Below are positions 1 to 11,177 of a stretch of DNA of 64,000 nucleotides, piece by piece (positions within the stretch are counted from its first letter, which is position 1; every line of letters starts with the position of its first letter). This DNA is from an uncultured bacterium (GTDB lineage Bacteria; Nitrospirota; Thermodesulfovibrionia; Thermodesulfovibrionales; Thermodesulfovibrionaceae). The translations under genes and the position numbers were made by a program. The notes under the pieces were generated by a model that saw only the letters and a program-made list of their open reading frames with translations, had not been told where the DNA came from and did no database searches. The stretch spans positions 1-64,000 of the forward strand of contig CALLBR010000011.1 in assembly GCA_937998865.1 (NCBI GenBank), in the 5' to 3' direction.

Positions 1-13
1 TTTGGAGTAAAAT

Positions 14-850
14 ATGCTTGCAAAGAGAATCATACCTTGCCTTGATGTTAAAGATGGAAGAGTTGTAAAAGGTGTAAATTTTCTTAATCTAAGGGATGCA
101 GGAGATCCTGTGGAAAATGCTCTTTATTATGATGAGGAAGAAGCTGATGAGCTTGTATTTCTTGATGTTACAGCTTCCCATGAAAAAAGAAAAATAATTA
201 TCCATGTTGTTGAAAAAACTGCCTCTGTTGTTTTCATGCCTCTTACAGTAGGAGGTGGTATAAAAAGTCTTGATGATATAAGAGATTTACTAAATGCAGG
301 AGCTGATAAAGTATCTATCAATACTACAGCTGTAAAAGATCCTTATTTTATTCAAAAAGCATCAACGCGCTTTGGTTCCCAATGTATTGTAATTGCCATT
401 GATGCAAAAAGGGTTGATAAAAACTTTAACCCAAAAGCATACCCACCTGAAAAATGGTTTAGTGATAATGAGCTAAAGGATGTCCTTTACAGAGAAAACT
501 CTAAGTTTGTCCTTTCTACCCATGGAGGAAGACTTATGCGACCCATTGATGCTATAGCTTGGGCAAAAAAGATGGAGGAATTTGGAGCAGGAGAAATTCT
601 TCTTACAAGCATGGATAGAGATGGAACAAAAGAAGGTTATGATATAGAGCTAACAAAAGCAATCTCAGAGGCTGTAACTATTCCTGTCATAGCCTCTGGT
701 GGAGCAGGCACATTAGAGCATCTCTATGAAGCCTTTGCCTTTGGAAAAGCAGATGCTGCTTTAGCAGCCTCCATCTTTCATTTTAGGGAGTATTCAGTAA
801 GAGAAGCAAAGGAATACCTAAAAAATAGAGGAATTACAGTAAGACTATAA
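14..850 (+). CDS. hisF: Imidazole glycerol phosphate synthase, cyclase subunit
   Basis: HisF is the cyclase half of the HisH-HisF enzyme. It uses ammonia from HisH to turn PRFAR into imidazole glycerol phosphate and AICAR in cytoplasmic histidine synthesis. The (beta/alpha)8 signature is complete: [14 protein letters not shown] at residues 7-20 with catalytic Asp11, the second catalytic Asp130 in AIDAKR, and SMDRDGT and SGGAG phosphate-binding loops. It is 278 residues where about 250-255 is usual; the excess is an insert at about residues 134-163, between AIDAKR and STHGGR. A GGAG ribosome-binding site precedes the ATG. The upstream partner gene, probably hisA or hisH, lies outside the window. 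Confidence 0.97.
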   Translation: MLAKRIIPCLDVKDGRVVKGVNFLNLRDAGDPVENALYYDEEEADELVFLDVTASHEKRKIIIHVVEKTASVVFMPLTVGGGIKSLDDIRDLLNAGADKVSINTTAVKDPYFIQKASTRFGSQCIVIAIDAKRVDKNFNPKAYPPEKWFSDNELKDVLYRENSKFVLSTHGGRLMRPIDAIAWAKKMEEFGAGEILLTSMDRDGTKEGYDIELTKAISEAVTIPVIASGGAGTLEHLYEAFAFGKADAALAASIFHFREYSVREAKEYLKNRGITVRL

Positions 851-861
851 AGGAGGCTTAA

Positions 862-2259
862 GTGGTAAGAGTTAGATTTGCACCAAGTCCTACAGGTCAT
901 TTACATATTGGTGGCGCAAGAACTGCTCTTTTTAACTGGCTTTTTGCAAGACATCACAAAGGAAAGTTTATTTTAAGAATTGAAGATACTGATAGATCCC
1001 GTTCCACAGAAGAATATATTGAATCAATAATTGAGGCATTGAAATGGCTAGGACTTGATTGTGATGAAGGTCCCTATAGACAAACAGAAAGAATGGAAAT
1101 CTATAAAGCCTATGCCTATAGACTCCTTCAAGAAGGTAAAGCTTATCGTTGCTATTGCACTCCTCAAGAACTTGAGGCTCGCAGACAGCAAGCAATGAAA
1201 GAGGGTAAACCTCCAAGATATGACAGAAGATGTAGAAGCATTTCGGAAAAACTTGATAAACCCTTCGCCATCAGGTTTAAAATTCCTCTTGAAGGTGAAT
1301 CCACGGTACAGGATCTTGTTAAAGGACCTGTTACTTTTAAAAACAGTGAACTTGAAGATCTTATAATTCTCCGAAGTGATGGAACTCCTACATATAATTT
1401 TTGTGTGGTTGTTGATGATTTTGATATGAAAATAACTCATGTAATAAGAGGTGAAGATCACTTAAATAACACGCCAAAACAAATCCATATTTATCATGCT
1501 CTTGGAATTGAACCTCCCCAGTTTGCTCATATTCCCATGATTCTTGGTCCTGACAGATCCCGTTTAAGCAAACGTCATGGAGCAACCTCTGTTTTATCTT
1601 ACAGAGACGAAGGATATTTATCTGATGCCATGGTTAACTTTCTTGCCCGCCTTGGTTGGTCATATGGCGATCAAGAGATATTTACAAAAGATGAATTGAT
1701 AAAGTATTTCAATCTTCAACAAGTAGGCAAAGCAAACGCCATATTTAATGCAGAAAAACTTCTTTGGCTTAACAGTGAATACATAAAACTTACTTCAGAG
1801 GAAAAACTCTTAGAGCTTGTTATACCTTTCTTAATCCAAGAGGGATATTTAAAAGAAGGCGAAACACTTGATTTAGCATGGGCATGTAAGGCTATAAAAT
1901 CTCTAAAAGAAAGATGCAGAACCCTAAAAGAACTTGCTCATGCAATGAGATATTATATTCTCGATTATGTGGATATAGATCCTAAGTCAAAGGAAAAATA
2001 CATAACAGAAAAGACAATTCCTTTACTGAGGGAGATAACAGAAAAGCTCGAGGCTTTAGAGGAATTTACTCAGGATAAAATTGAGAAAATTTTCATGGAC
2101 ATGGTTAATGAAAAAGGTTTAAAGCTTGGGCAGATTGCTCAGCCCGTAAGAGTAGTAATCACAGGAAGCACAGTAAGCCCAGGTATATATGAAGTCTTAG
2201 AAATAGTTGGAAAAGAAAAAACACTTAAGAGATTAAGGAGGGTAATCCATGCCTCTTGA
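862..2259 (+). CDS. gltX: Glutamyl-tRNA synthetase
   Basis: Class I aminoacyl-tRNA synthetase that charges tRNA-Glu (and possibly tRNA-Gln in organisms using the amidotransferase route). The HIGH-type motif is HLHIGG at residues 13-18 and the KMSKS-type motif is RLSKR at 234-238. Length (465 aa) is normal. The start is GTG, fixed by an AGGAGG ribosome-binding site at 851-856 just after the hisF stop, so hisF and gltX are cotranscribed. The 3' end overlaps the next gene by 11 bp. One gltX copy is seen; whether a second, tRNA-Gln-specific copy exists elsewhere cannot be told from this window. Confidence 0.97.
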   Translation: MVRVRFAPSPTGHLHIGGARTALFNWLFARHHKGKFILRIEDTDRSRSTEEYIESIIEALKWLGLDCDEGPYRQTERMEIYKAYAYRLLQEGKAYRCYCTPQELEARRQQAMKEGKPPRYDRRCRSISEKLDKPFAIRFKIPLEGESTVQDLVKGPVTFKNSELEDLIILRSDGTPTYNFCVVVDDFDMKITHVIRGEDHLNNTPKQIHIYHALGIEPPQFAHIPMILGPDRSRLSKRHGATSVLSYRDEGYLSDAMVNFLARLGWSYGDQEIFTKDELIKYFNLQQVGKANAIFNAEKLLWLNSEYIKLTSEEKLLELVIPFLIQEGYLKEGETLDLAWACKAIKSLKERCRTLKELAHAMRYYILDYVDIDPKSKEKYITEKTIPLLREITEKLEALEEFTQDKIEKIFMDMVNEKGLKLGQIAQPVRVVITGSTVSPGIYEVLEIVGKEKTLKRLRRVIHAS

Positions 2260-2434
2260 TAAAGAACTCTTAGAAATTATTGTCTGTCCAAAATGCAAGG
2301 GAGATTTAGAATATGAACCTGAAAAGGAAAGACTCCTATGTAGAAACTGCTCGGTTTACTATCCCATAAGAGAGGATATTCCCATTCTTCTTATAGAAGA
2401 GGCTGTTTCATTGGAGGCAGAAAAAAAAGTATAA
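2249..2434 (+). CDS. Trm112-like small zinc-ribbon protein
   Basis: A 61-residue Trm112/YcaR-type protein. It has two CXXC pairs (CPKC at about residues 14-17, CRNC about 31-34) that would bind one zinc, then the family's conserved YYPIREDIPILL stretch. Eukaryotic and archaeal relatives activate methyltransferases; the bacterial role is poorly defined, so no specific function is given. Start ATG follows a GGAGGG ribosome-binding site inside the end of gltX, showing translational coupling. It is the last gene of the plus-strand hisF-gltX unit. Confidence 0.9.
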   Translation: MPLDKELLEIIVCPKCKGDLEYEPEKERLLCRNCSVYYPIREDIPILLIEEAVSLEAEKKV

Positions 2435-2474
2435 TCAATGTATTATGCCAGGGTTGTATTTTAGCGAATGATAA

Positions 2475-2915
2475 TCAGTAATGATATTTTTTCCCCCAGA
2501 TTATAGTCATGCTTCTATAGAGTTGCTCAAGCAACAAAAGTCTACTCATTTCATGAGTAAAAGTTAGCTTAGATAAAGATAGTAAAAGTGAGGCAGAGTT
2601 AATGACTTCCTCATTTACGCCATAGACTCCGCCAATTACAAAATCATGAATACTCTTGTTTTTAATTAACTCTGCAAACTCTAAAGAGTCTAACATTATT
2701 CCATCTTTATGAAGTAAAGTGAAGGGTAACTTTACCACATTTAGTATATTTTTTGATTCCTCTTCAATGACTTTCTCTGCCTCGCCATGACCTTCTTTTA
2801 ATTCAATGAATTCAATTTTAGCAAAGGGTTTAAGAATTTTCAAATAATGTGATATGCCCTCTTTTATAAATTTTGCCTTTGTTTTCCCTGGATAATAAAT
2901 TCTTATCCTGTACAA
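2475..2915 (-). CDS. rlmH: 23S rRNA (pseudouridine1915-N3)-methyltransferase
   Basis: SPOUT-class methyltransferase that N3-methylates pseudouridine 1915 in helix 69 of 23S rRNA, using AdoMet on assembled 70S ribosomes. At 146 aa it has the usual family length (about 155). The knot region is visible as FVIGGVYGVNEEV followed by LSLSKLTFTHEMSRLLLLEQ, the conserved C-terminal AdoMet/rRNA-binding segment. It lies 2 bp downstream of ligA on the same strand and is surely cotranscribed with it. The convergent Trm112-like gene ends 40 bp away; no clear terminator is visible in that gap. Confidence 0.95.
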   Translation of the reverse strand: MYRIRIYYPGKTKAKFIKEGISHYLKILKPFAKIEFIELKEGHGEAEKVIEEESKNILNVVKLPFTLLHKDGIMLDSLEFAELIKNKSIHDFVIGGVYGVNEEVINSASLLLSLSKLTFTHEMSRLLLLEQLYRSMTIIWGKKYHY

Positions 2916-2917
2916 GC

Positions 2918-4942
<2,025 letters not shown>

Positions 4943-4983
4943 CTAAAGGTATCTGATTTTTTAGATTATACCATGAGCTATGG

Positions 4984-4989
4984 TAAAAT
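4984..4989 (+). promoter_or_regulatory. Likely -10 box of a leaderless scpA transcript
   Basis: TAAAAT preceded by TG one base upstream (extended -10), ending 5 nt before the scpA ATG. No ribosome-binding site lies between it and the start codon. A convincing -35 is not seen. It is one of several genes here with this arrangement. Confidence 0.4.
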
Positions 4990-4994
4990 AAATC

Positions 4995-5714
4995 ATGTCA
5001 ATTCAAGTTGCCTTGCCTCTTTTTGAAGGTCCTCTGGACTTGTTACTTCATCTCATAGAGGAAAATAAAATAGATATTTATGACATTCCTATCTCTCTAA
5101 TAACAAAACAGTACTTAGAGTATCTTGACCTCATGAAAGAATTAGATTTAGAGATTGCCTCAGAATTTCTAATCATGGCAGCTCAGCTCATCTATATTAA
5201 ATCAAAGATGCTATTACCTAAGCCAGAACAAACTGAAGAAGAGGAAGACCCCAGGCAACAACTGGTGGAACAGTTAATTGATTATATTAAATTTAAAGAG
5301 GCATCAAAATTTCTCAAAGAAAGATACGAAATTTGGTCAAAGGCTTTACCGAGAAAAACAACTCAAGAAGAGGAGATATTTATTCAGGATCTAACTATTT
5401 TTGATCTTTTGACAGCTCTAAAGAGAATCCTTTCTAAAACAGAGCCTAAGATTTATCTTGCAAAAGAAACTGTGAAAGTAGAAGATAAAATCATAGAAAT
5501 ATTAAAATTTCTCGAAATTAGAAAGTCTGCCTTATTTCACGAGATTTTTGAGCAAAAAAAGGAAAAGCCTAAGGCGAAAATTGAAATTATAGTCACATTT
5601 TTGGCTATTTTAGAATTAATGAGACTAAAAAAAATCAAAGCTTATCAAGAAAAACCCTTTGGGAAAATAATTATAACTTTGGAGGAAATAAATGCTGGTA
5701 GGAATAATTTCTGA
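4995..5714 (+). CDS. scpA: Segregation and condensation protein A
   Basis: Kleisin subunit of the bacterial SMC-ScpAB condensin, which organises and segregates the chromosome. The N-terminus (FEGPLDLLLHLIEENKIDIYDIPI, given here only as residues about 9-32) is the family hallmark and contacts the SMC neck; the C-terminal winged helix is the LFHEIFEQ to IVTFLAILELMRL region (about 180-220). 239 aa is normal. No Shine-Dalgarno sequence precedes the ATG; a -10-like box sits 5 nt upstream. scpB is not adjacent; instead a phosphodiesterase gene overlaps the 3' end by 23 bp. Confidence 0.95.
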   Translation: MSIQVALPLFEGPLDLLLHLIEENKIDIYDIPISLITKQYLEYLDLMKELDLEIASEFLIMAAQLIYIKSKMLLPKPEQTEEEEDPRQQLVEQLIDYIKFKEASKFLKERYEIWSKALPRKTTQEEEIFIQDLTIFDLLTALKRILSKTEPKIYLAKETVKVEDKIIEILKFLEIRKSALFHEIFEQKKEKPKAKIEIIVTFLAILELMRLKKIKAYQEKPFGKIIITLEEINAGRNNF

Positions 5715-6171
5715 TACCCATGATCATATGGATAACATAAGAAAAGCATTAAAAATACTAAAAGAACAAGGAGTTAAAGTTTTACTTCATGCAGGAGATT
5801 TCGTTTCTCCTTTTACATGGCGAGTCTTTAAGGATTTTACTGGAGAAATTTTTGGAGTCTTTGGAAATAATGACGGTGATAGAGTGCTTCTAAAAAAAAT
5901 GTACGGTGAGCGAATTCAAAAACAAATAAGAACCTTAGAAATAGAAGGAAGGAAAATAGCTCTAATGCATGAACCCCAAATGATCAACGAATTAGCCTTC
6001 TCAGGTAGTTTTGATTTAATTGTTTACGGACACATGCATGAAGTAGACATAAGAACCATAAATAATACACTTATTGTAAATCCTGGTGAGGCTTGTGGGT
6101 GGCTTTATGGAAAGGCAACCTTTGTAATAGTTGATCTTAAAAATTTAAATTCACAAATAATAACGCTTTGA
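5692..6171 (+). CDS. YfcE/MJ0936-type metallophosphoesterase
   Basis: Small calcineurin-fold phosphodiesterase of the YfcE/MJ0936 group (159 aa). The metal-binding motifs appear in order: DTHDHMDN (about residues 8-15), HAGDF, GNNDGD, HEP and YGHMHE. Relatives hydrolyse artificial phosphodiesters in vitro with Mn2+ or Ni2+; the natural substrate is unknown. The ATG overlaps the end of scpA and has its own TTGGAGG ribosome-binding site. Its last 21 bp overlap the 3' end of the convergent radical SAM gene. Confidence 0.9.
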   Translation: MLVGIISDTHDHMDNIRKALKILKEQGVKVLLHAGDFVSPFTWRVFKDFTGEIFGVFGNNDGDRVLLKKMYGERIQKQIRTLEIEGRKIALMHEPQMINELAFSGSFDLIVYGHMHEVDIRTINNTLIVNPGEACGWLYGKATFVIVDLKNLNSQIITL

Positions 6172-7080
6172 ATACAAAAGACAATCAATTCTTGTAAGTC
6201 CTAATTTAAGGGCTGTATTTAAGGCAGATTGAAACTCTTCTTCTGTAATTCTTCTATTTATTTCTATATATTCATCAGCTTGCCAACAAGGTCTGTATTG
6301 ATCCATTATGTTAATGTAAGTGTTTTGAGATATTTCAGAGGCAATGAAATTAAGAATCTCCTCTGTTCCAGCTATATTATTGGGTAGCACGAGATGTCTT
6401 ACTAATAAACCTCTTAAGGCCAAATCCTTCTCAATAATTAAATCTCCCACTTGACGATGCATTTCTTTTAGAGCTAACTTAGCCATATGAGGATATTGTT
6501 TTACTTTTGAATATTTCTCTGCTAATTTTTCATCCCAATACTTAAAGTCTGGCATATATATGTCAATTATTCCATTAAGTATTCTTAGAGTTTCCAAGGC
6601 TTCATAACCACCGCAATTATAAACAATAGGCAATCTTAAACCATTTTCTCTTGCCAAATAAAGTGCTTTTAAAATTTGAGGTACCTGATGAGTAGGAGAA
6701 ACAAGATTAATGTTATGACAACCGAGATTTTGCAAATAAATCATCACTGCTGCTAACTCATCAAAAGATATTTCCTCTCCCTCTCCCAAATGGCTTATAC
6801 TCCAGTTTTGGCAATAAACGCAGGCTAAGTTACAATAAGTAAAAAAAATTGTTCCAGAACCATAAAAGCCCACTAAAGGTTTTTCCTCTCCGAAGTGAGG
6901 ACCCCAACTGGAAATAATAGGTTTATCAAGAGTTCTACAGAATCCCTTCTGTCCTTTTAGCCTATTTGTTTTGCAATTTCTCGGACAAAGAGTGCATTCT
7001 CTTAAAATTTCAAAGGCTTCCTCCACTTTCTCCCTAAATTCTTTATCTGAAATGTTCAAATATAAAGGTGAAAAAGACAT
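6151..7080 (-). CDS. PflA-like radical SAM protein (COG1313 group)
   Basis: Radical SAM enzyme resembling pyruvate-formate-lyase activating enzyme. The cluster motif CNLACVYCQNW (CxxxCxxC) sits near residues 88-98, and an N-terminal CTLCPRNC cysteine group precedes it, as is usual in this uncharacterised group. The rest keeps the partial TIM-barrel pattern (NLVSPTHQVP, YNCGGYE, DIYMPDFKYW). No glycyl-radical enzyme is encoded nearby, so the partner is unknown. A TTG five codons upstream could also start the protein; I prefer the ATG at 7080, although neither has a good ribosome-binding site. Single-gene unit. Confidence 0.85.
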   Translation of the reverse strand: MSFSPLYLNISDKEFREKVEEAFEILRECTLCPRNCKTNRLKGQKGFCRTLDKPIISSWGPHFGEEKPLVGFYGSGTIFFTYCNLACVYCQNWSISHLGEGEEISFDELAAVMIYLQNLGCHNINLVSPTHQVPQILKALYLARENGLRLPIVYNCGGYEALETLRILNGIIDIYMPDFKYWDEKLAEKYSKVKQYPHMAKLALKEMHRQVGDLIIEKDLALRGLLVRHLVLPNNIAGTEEILNFIASEISQNTYINIMDQYRPCWQADEYIEINRRITEEEFQSALNTALKLGLTRIDCLLYSKRYYL

Positions 7081-7182
7081 GTAATATGATAACAAATTTC
7101 TCTAAGTTTATTAACTCTTCATTATTTCCTTCGAAAAAGTCCTATCCAGTAATAGAAAAATCTCTAATTAAGTTTACTTCAA

Positions 7183-7938
7183 TTAAAGCATATTAATTTT
7201 TTCTATTATGCTTAATGCTTGAGAGAAAATGGAATTTTTTGAATTATTGTTCATTAACTCCCTTATAAAAAGACTCTTTTGATATTTTAAAAAATCCACA
7301 GGATCTTCAATATAGCCTCTATAGAATAGTTCATTAATTAATTCCTCTGTAAGAGGCAACTCAAAAATACCAGATTTAGATAGCAAAAACTTTGAGAAGT
7401 TAATACTTTTATTAGAAGCTTTAAAAATCTTTTCCATAATGTCTCTTTGAGACATGAGCCCTTTGCGCAGTTGTTCAAAATCACTCTTTAAAGACTCCTC
7501 CAAAAAAAAGCCATTCCAAATTATAGGAGTGTTTTCCATGAATCCTTTACAGTTTTTGAAGGCTAATTTTCTTTTCTCTTTAATTACAATATCTTGATAT
7601 TTCTCAGGAAAAGTAACAGAAAAAGGAATAATTTTACATTGTAGTGGTTTTGTTTTTCCATGAAGGGCACAGAGAGAATTTTTAAGATGTCTACATTTTT
7701 TATTGAATCTGTTACCTGCAATAAAATCTCCAATAATATAGAAGTCTGCATATCTAAAAGTAATATCTTTTATGTAGTTTTCATGAAAAGAATCAATAGG
7801 ATAAACTTTCTGAAAGGCTAAAGTTATAGGAAAAAATCTATAAAAATTTTTCAGTTCTGGAAGACTTACAACTGTAGCTCCTCCACAGCAAAAATGGGAA
7901 CATTCTATTTGACATTGGAAATGAATGTTTTCTGTCAA
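7183..7938 (-). CDS. YkgJ-type cysteine-cluster protein
   Basis: A 251-residue protein of the YkgJ/Fe-S cysteine cluster superfamily (CxxxC...CC near the N-terminus, then CRHLKNSLCALHGKTKPLQC). Such proteins are thought to bind zinc or an Fe-S centre; no reaction is established. The C-terminal 100 residues have no motif I recognise. It overlaps the pyrE stop by 4 bp (ATGA type), so it is translated from the pyrE mRNA. Two other proteins of this superfamily occur in the window (49740 and 52374). Confidence 0.75.
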   Translation of the reverse strand: MTENIHFQCQIECSHFCCGGATVVSLPELKNFYRFFPITLAFQKVYPIDSFHENYIKDITFRYADFYIIGDFIAGNRFNKKCRHLKNSLCALHGKTKPLQCKIIPFSVTFPEKYQDIVIKEKRKLAFKNCKGFMENTPIIWNGFFLEESLKSDFEQLRKGLMSQRDIMEKIFKASNKSINFSKFLLSKSGIFELPLTEELINELFYRGYIEDPVDFLKYQKSLFIRELMNNNSKNSIFSQALSIIEKINML

Positions 7939-8507
7939 CTTCTGTACAATGCCATAACTTCATCTCTCAAAACAACAGCTTCAACATCTGAGGGGAAACC
8001 ACATTCCTTTAGAAATTTTATAATATTATCTCTTCCTCCCTCCTGTCTGTCAACAAGAACTACCACTTTCTTAACATAAATTCCAGCTTCTTTAAGTCTA
8101 CTTATTGCTTGAACTGTAGAGCTCCCTGTAGTAATAACATCATCCACCACTACAACACTATCACCCCTCTTTAAATTGCCTTCAATCCATTGCATGGTCC
8201 CGTGCTCTTTGGCTTTTTTCCTAACTACAAAAGCCTCTATTGCCTTTCCTCTCAAATAAGAAGTATAAGAAACAGCACAAGCAATGGGGTCTGCTCCAAT
8301 AGTCAGACCCCCAATCCCCTTTACATCTAAATGACTTATCATATCGTAAATGATATTCCCTATGAGATGCATGCCTTCAGGAGAAAGTGTGACTGTTTTA
8401 CAATTAAAATAGTAATTACTTAAACCACCTGAGGTAAGCCTAAAAACAGGTTCCTCAGAATATTTGAAGGCTTTTTCATAAATTAATTTAATAAGGTTAT
8501 CTTTCAT
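7935..8507 (-). CDS. pyrE: Orotate phosphoribosyltransferase
   Basis: Transfers the phosphoribosyl group of PRPP to orotate, giving OMP in pyrimidine synthesis. The PRPP-binding loop VVVVDDVITTGSSTVQAI (about 114-131) is intact, as are the KKAKEHGTMQWIEG flexible loop and GLTIGADPIA. At about 190 aa it is normal. I choose the ATG at 8507 over a TTG two codons upstream; neither has a strong ribosome-binding site. pyrF lies 1.4 kb upstream on the same strand, with a lipoprotein and a GGDEF gene between them. Confidence 0.95.
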   Translation of the reverse strand: MKDNLIKLIYEKAFKYSEEPVFRLTSGGLSNYYFNCKTVTLSPEGMHLIGNIIYDMISHLDVKGIGGLTIGADPIACAVSYTSYLRGKAIEAFVVRKKAKEHGTMQWIEGNLKRGDSVVVVDDVITTGSSTVQAISRLKEAGIYVKKVVVLVDRQEGGRDNIIKFLKECGFPSDVEAVVLRDEVMALYRS

Positions 8508-8523
8508 TTTCAAGATTAATAAA

Positions 8524-8955
8524 TCAATAAGTTCTTTCCTGTTTTTCTGACTCGCAAATCTCCTTTACTGTATCCTTAACAAGCTTGCCGTTTTCCCATA
8601 CCTTTTCTGAAACCTTTCTACATTTTGTTTGAGGATCCTTGTAATAATAATCGCTTGCAGGCTCAGCTCTATAATAACCTCTTCCATCTTCTGTTCTATA
8701 CTCTACAGGTCTACCTGTTTGATAAGCTTCTCTGGATCCTCTTGTGGAAATATCTGCAATAGTTGCGCCAAATACAGCACCTAATCCTGCACCAATAACA
8801 CCACCTCGCCAGGGATTTTTACTGTCTAATAAGGCTCCAGCTACACCTCCTACAACTGCTCCAATTCCAGCACCTTCATAGTGTTGTTGACTAAGTTGTC
8901 CACAACCTATACTTAATAAGAAAACAAACAACAGTAAAACAGATAAAGTTTTCAT
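8524..8955 (-). CDS. Glycine-zipper lipoprotein
   Basis: Predicted outer-membrane lipoprotein of 143 residues. The start is the ATG at 8955, because it follows a perfect AGGAGGT and begins a lipoprotein signal peptide: charged start, hydrophobic run LLLFVFLLSIG, lipobox ending at Cys18. The frame extends upstream, but starting there would bury the signal. The mature part has a glycine zipper (GIGAVVGGVAGALLD and GVIGAGLGAVFGATIAD), like the SlyB/Rcp 17-kDa surface antigen family, then a hydrophilic tail. Likely role in envelope integrity is inference. Confidence 0.85.
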   Translation of the reverse strand: MKTLSVLLLFVFLLSIGCGQLSQQHYEGAGIGAVVGGVAGALLDSKNPWRGGVIGAGLGAVFGATIADISTRGSREAYQTGRPVEYRTEDGRGYYRAEPASDYYYKDPQTKCRKVSEKVWENGKLVKDTVKEICESEKQERTY

Positions 8956-8992
8956 TGAATACCTCCTATTAGTGATTTTCTCCTCTATTATA

Positions 8993-9883
8993 CTAAAAAG
9001 AGAGATAAATAACACAATTTCTTCCTCTTTCTTTGGCTTTGTAAAGAGCCATATCTGCCTTCTGAATTAACTCATCCATAGTGACCAAATTTTCACTGTT
9101 TAAGGTAGTAATGCCGATGCTAATGGTTAAAGTAATCTTTTTACCAGAGTAAGTATGAAATTGGTTTTTACTTACTTTTTTCCTTAATTTATCACATATC
9201 CTAAGTGCCTCTTTTTCTCCTGTATTAGGCATAAGGATAAAAAACTCTTCACCACCATATCTTCCTAAGGTAAAGGAGTTTGGTAAGGATTCTGCAACTA
9301 AGGAGACAATTTCCTTTAAAATTTTATCTCCTGTTAAGTGCCCATAATTATCGTTTATCTTTTTAAAGTAATCTATATCAAATAAGGCAATACTTAGAGG
9401 TTCTCTGTAAAGTAAACTCCATCTAATCTCCTCCTGTATTCTTTCCATTAAAAAACTTCTATTATAAGCACCAGTGAGAGGATCTTTTGTAATAAGTTGT
9501 TTTAACTCTTTGTTTATTTCAATCATTTGTTTTGCTTTATGGATTTTAGAAATCAATTCACATTTCAAGATTTTTTCTACTAAATAATCAAAAATTTCAT
9601 ACTCACAGATTTTCTGAATGAAAGACTCATTTTTTCTGGGCATTATCACTATGAGAGGTATTTCTCTCAAGGAAGGTGCAGAGGTTAACTTTTTTATTAA
9701 TTTCCATTTTTTGTTGCCCCTTTCACTAAGGTCAAAAATAATAATATCAGGATTCAATAGGTAGATTTTATCTAAAAGTTCATCTTTTATTGTCAATACT
9801 TCGAAAGAATCCACTTCATTTTTTAAAAAAGAAAAGAGGGTTTCATAGATAGATCTTCGGTTTGTGCAAAGCACTGCCCTCAT
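8993..9883 (-). CDS. Diguanylate cyclase with N-terminal receiver-like domain
   Basis: C-terminal GGDEF domain (about 130-296) predicted to make cyclic di-GMP: DPLTGAYNR, then FDIDYFKKINDNYGH and the active loop RYGGEEF. No RxxD inhibitory site lies in the expected place before the loop, so product inhibition through an I-site is unlikely. The first 120 residues have a receiver-like pattern (LNPDIIIFDL, PLIVIMPR) but lack a clear acidic triad and the conserved Lys, suggesting a degenerate receiver. No membrane segment. Probable control of motility or adhesion, given the flagellar and pilus-type genes nearby, is inference. Confidence 0.88.
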   Translation of the reverse strand: MRAVLCTNRRSIYETLFSFLKNEVDSFEVLTIKDELLDKIYLLNPDIIIFDLSERGNKKWKLIKKLTSAPSLREIPLIVIMPRKNESFIQKICEYEIFDYLVEKILKCELISKIHKAKQMIEINKELKQLITKDPLTGAYNRSFLMERIQEEIRWSLLYREPLSIALFDIDYFKKINDNYGHLTGDKILKEIVSLVAESLPNSFTLGRYGGEEFFILMPNTGEKEALRICDKLRKKVSKNQFHTYSGKKITLTISIGITTLNSENLVTMDELIQKADMALYKAKERGRNCVIYLSF

Positions 9884-9919
9884 CTTACATATAGTGGATA
9901 ATATAACATAAAAATCTCT

Positions 9920-10618
9920 CTAATTAAAGAGGTTCAGGATAACTTTTTGGGGATCTTTTGATAAAGTTATGGCTCTACCTATTACGAGGTAATCTGCTCC
10001 TTTAGATAAAGCCTCTTTTGGTGTTAATGTTCTCTTTTGATCATCTTGAAATATTTCTGAAAGTCTAATTCCCGGCGTAACTACTAAAAAATCTTCACCA
10101 CAACTCTCTTTTATAATCTCTATCTCCTGGGCAGATGCAACTACTCCATGAAGACCTGCCTTTTTTGCCATATCAGCAAGTTTTTTCACAAGGGATGAAA
10201 TTTCGAATTCAATTCCATAAATTTCTTTGAGCATCTCTTTGTCAATGCTTGTAAGAATAGTTACTCCTAAAAGCTTTGTAGACACTCCTACTCTATCCTT
10301 CTCTTCTTCTAAAGCTTCTTTTACTCTTTTCATCATCTCAAATCCACCTGTAGTATGCAATGTTAACATGTCTATATCATAGACTAATGCCCTCTTTACT
10401 GCTTTATAGACAGTATTTGGAATATCGTGGAATTTGAGATCAAGAAATATTTTTTTATCTCTTTTCTTAAGAGTATTAAGAATTTTTGGTCCCTCGCTAA
10501 GGAAAAGTTCAAAGCCTATCTTGTAGAAATTAATTAAATCTTCAAGGATATCGACTATTCTTAAAGCCTCTTGCTCTTGAGGAAAATCAAGAGCAACTAT
10601 TATTCTGTCTAAGCTCAT
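9920..10618 (-). CDS. pyrF: Orotidine 5'-phosphate decarboxylase
   Basis: Decarboxylates OMP to UMP, the last step of de novo UMP synthesis. Group I motifs are present: IIVALDFP at the start, the catalytic [11 protein letters not shown] loop (Asp/Lys/Asp array, about 60-70) and VTPGIRL plus [11 protein letters not shown] phosphate loops near the C-terminus. 232 aa, as expected. It overlaps the dcd stop by 4 bp, so dcd and pyrF are translationally coupled in one pyrimidine nucleotide unit. Confidence 0.96.
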   Translation of the reverse strand: MSLDRIIVALDFPQEQEALRIVDILEDLINFYKIGFELFLSEGPKILNTLKKRDKKIFLDLKFHDIPNTVYKAVKRALVYDIDMLTLHTTGGFEMMKRVKEALEEEKDRVGVSTKLLGVTILTSIDKEMLKEIYGIEFEISSLVKKLADMAKKAGLHGVVASAQEIEIIKESCGEDFLVVTPGIRLSEIFQDDQKRTLTPKEALSKGADYLVIGRAITLSKDPQKVILNLFN

Positions 10619-11163
10619 ACTCTCGGTAAAACTATACCTTGCTGAGCTTGATATTTACCTTTTCTGTCAGCGTAAGAAATCTCACATTCTTCCTCTGATT
10701 TTAAAAATATAAGCTGTGCAATGCCTTCATTTGCATAGATTTTTGCTGGAAGAGGGGTAGTGTTGGATATTTCTATAGTTATGAAACCCTCCCACATGGG
10801 TTCAAGGGGTGTTACATTCACTATAATTCCACATCTTGCATATGTAGACTTACCAATGCAAAGTACAAGAACATCTCTGGGAATTCTAAAGTATTCAACG
10901 GAACGAGCAAGGGCAAAGGAGTTTGGAGGAATTATACAGGCCTCTCCTTTGAATTCTACAAAACTTTTAGGATCAAAATTCTTTGGATCCACTATTGTAT
11001 TGTTAATATTTGTAAAAATCTTAAATTCATCTGCTACTCTCATGTCATAACCGTAGGAACTTACTCCATAAGATATAACACCCTCTCTGACAAGTTTTTC
11101 TTCAAAGGGCTCAATCATTCCCTTGCGAGCCATTTCTTTAATCCACCGATCATTTCTTACCAT
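10615..11163 (-). CDS. dcd: dCTP deaminase
   Basis: Deaminates dCTP to dUTP (or, in bifunctional forms, directly to dUMP). The trimeric dUTPase-like fold is visible: [21 protein letters not shown] with the catalytic Glu, and the C-terminal [13 protein letters not shown] tail. The start chosen is ATG at 11163, 8 nt after a GGAG; a GTG three codons upstream overlaps that site and is less likely. Length 182 aa. Which of the two activities it has cannot be read with confidence from motifs alone. Confidence 0.94.
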   Translation of the reverse strand: MVRNDRWIKEMARKGMIEPFEEKLVREGVISYGVSSYGYDMRVADEFKIFTNINNTIVDPKNFDPKSFVEFKGEACIIPPNSFALARSVEYFRIPRDVLVLCIGKSTYARCGIIVNVTPLEPMWEGFITIEISNTTPLPAKIYANEGIAQLIFLKSEEECEISYADRKGKYQAQQGIVLPRV

Positions 11164-11177
11164 ATCTATCACTCCTT

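Noticed and set aside
1048..1461. 137-codon minus-strand frame inside gltX
   Set aside because: Opposite-strand shadow of a complete glutamyl-tRNA synthetase gene.
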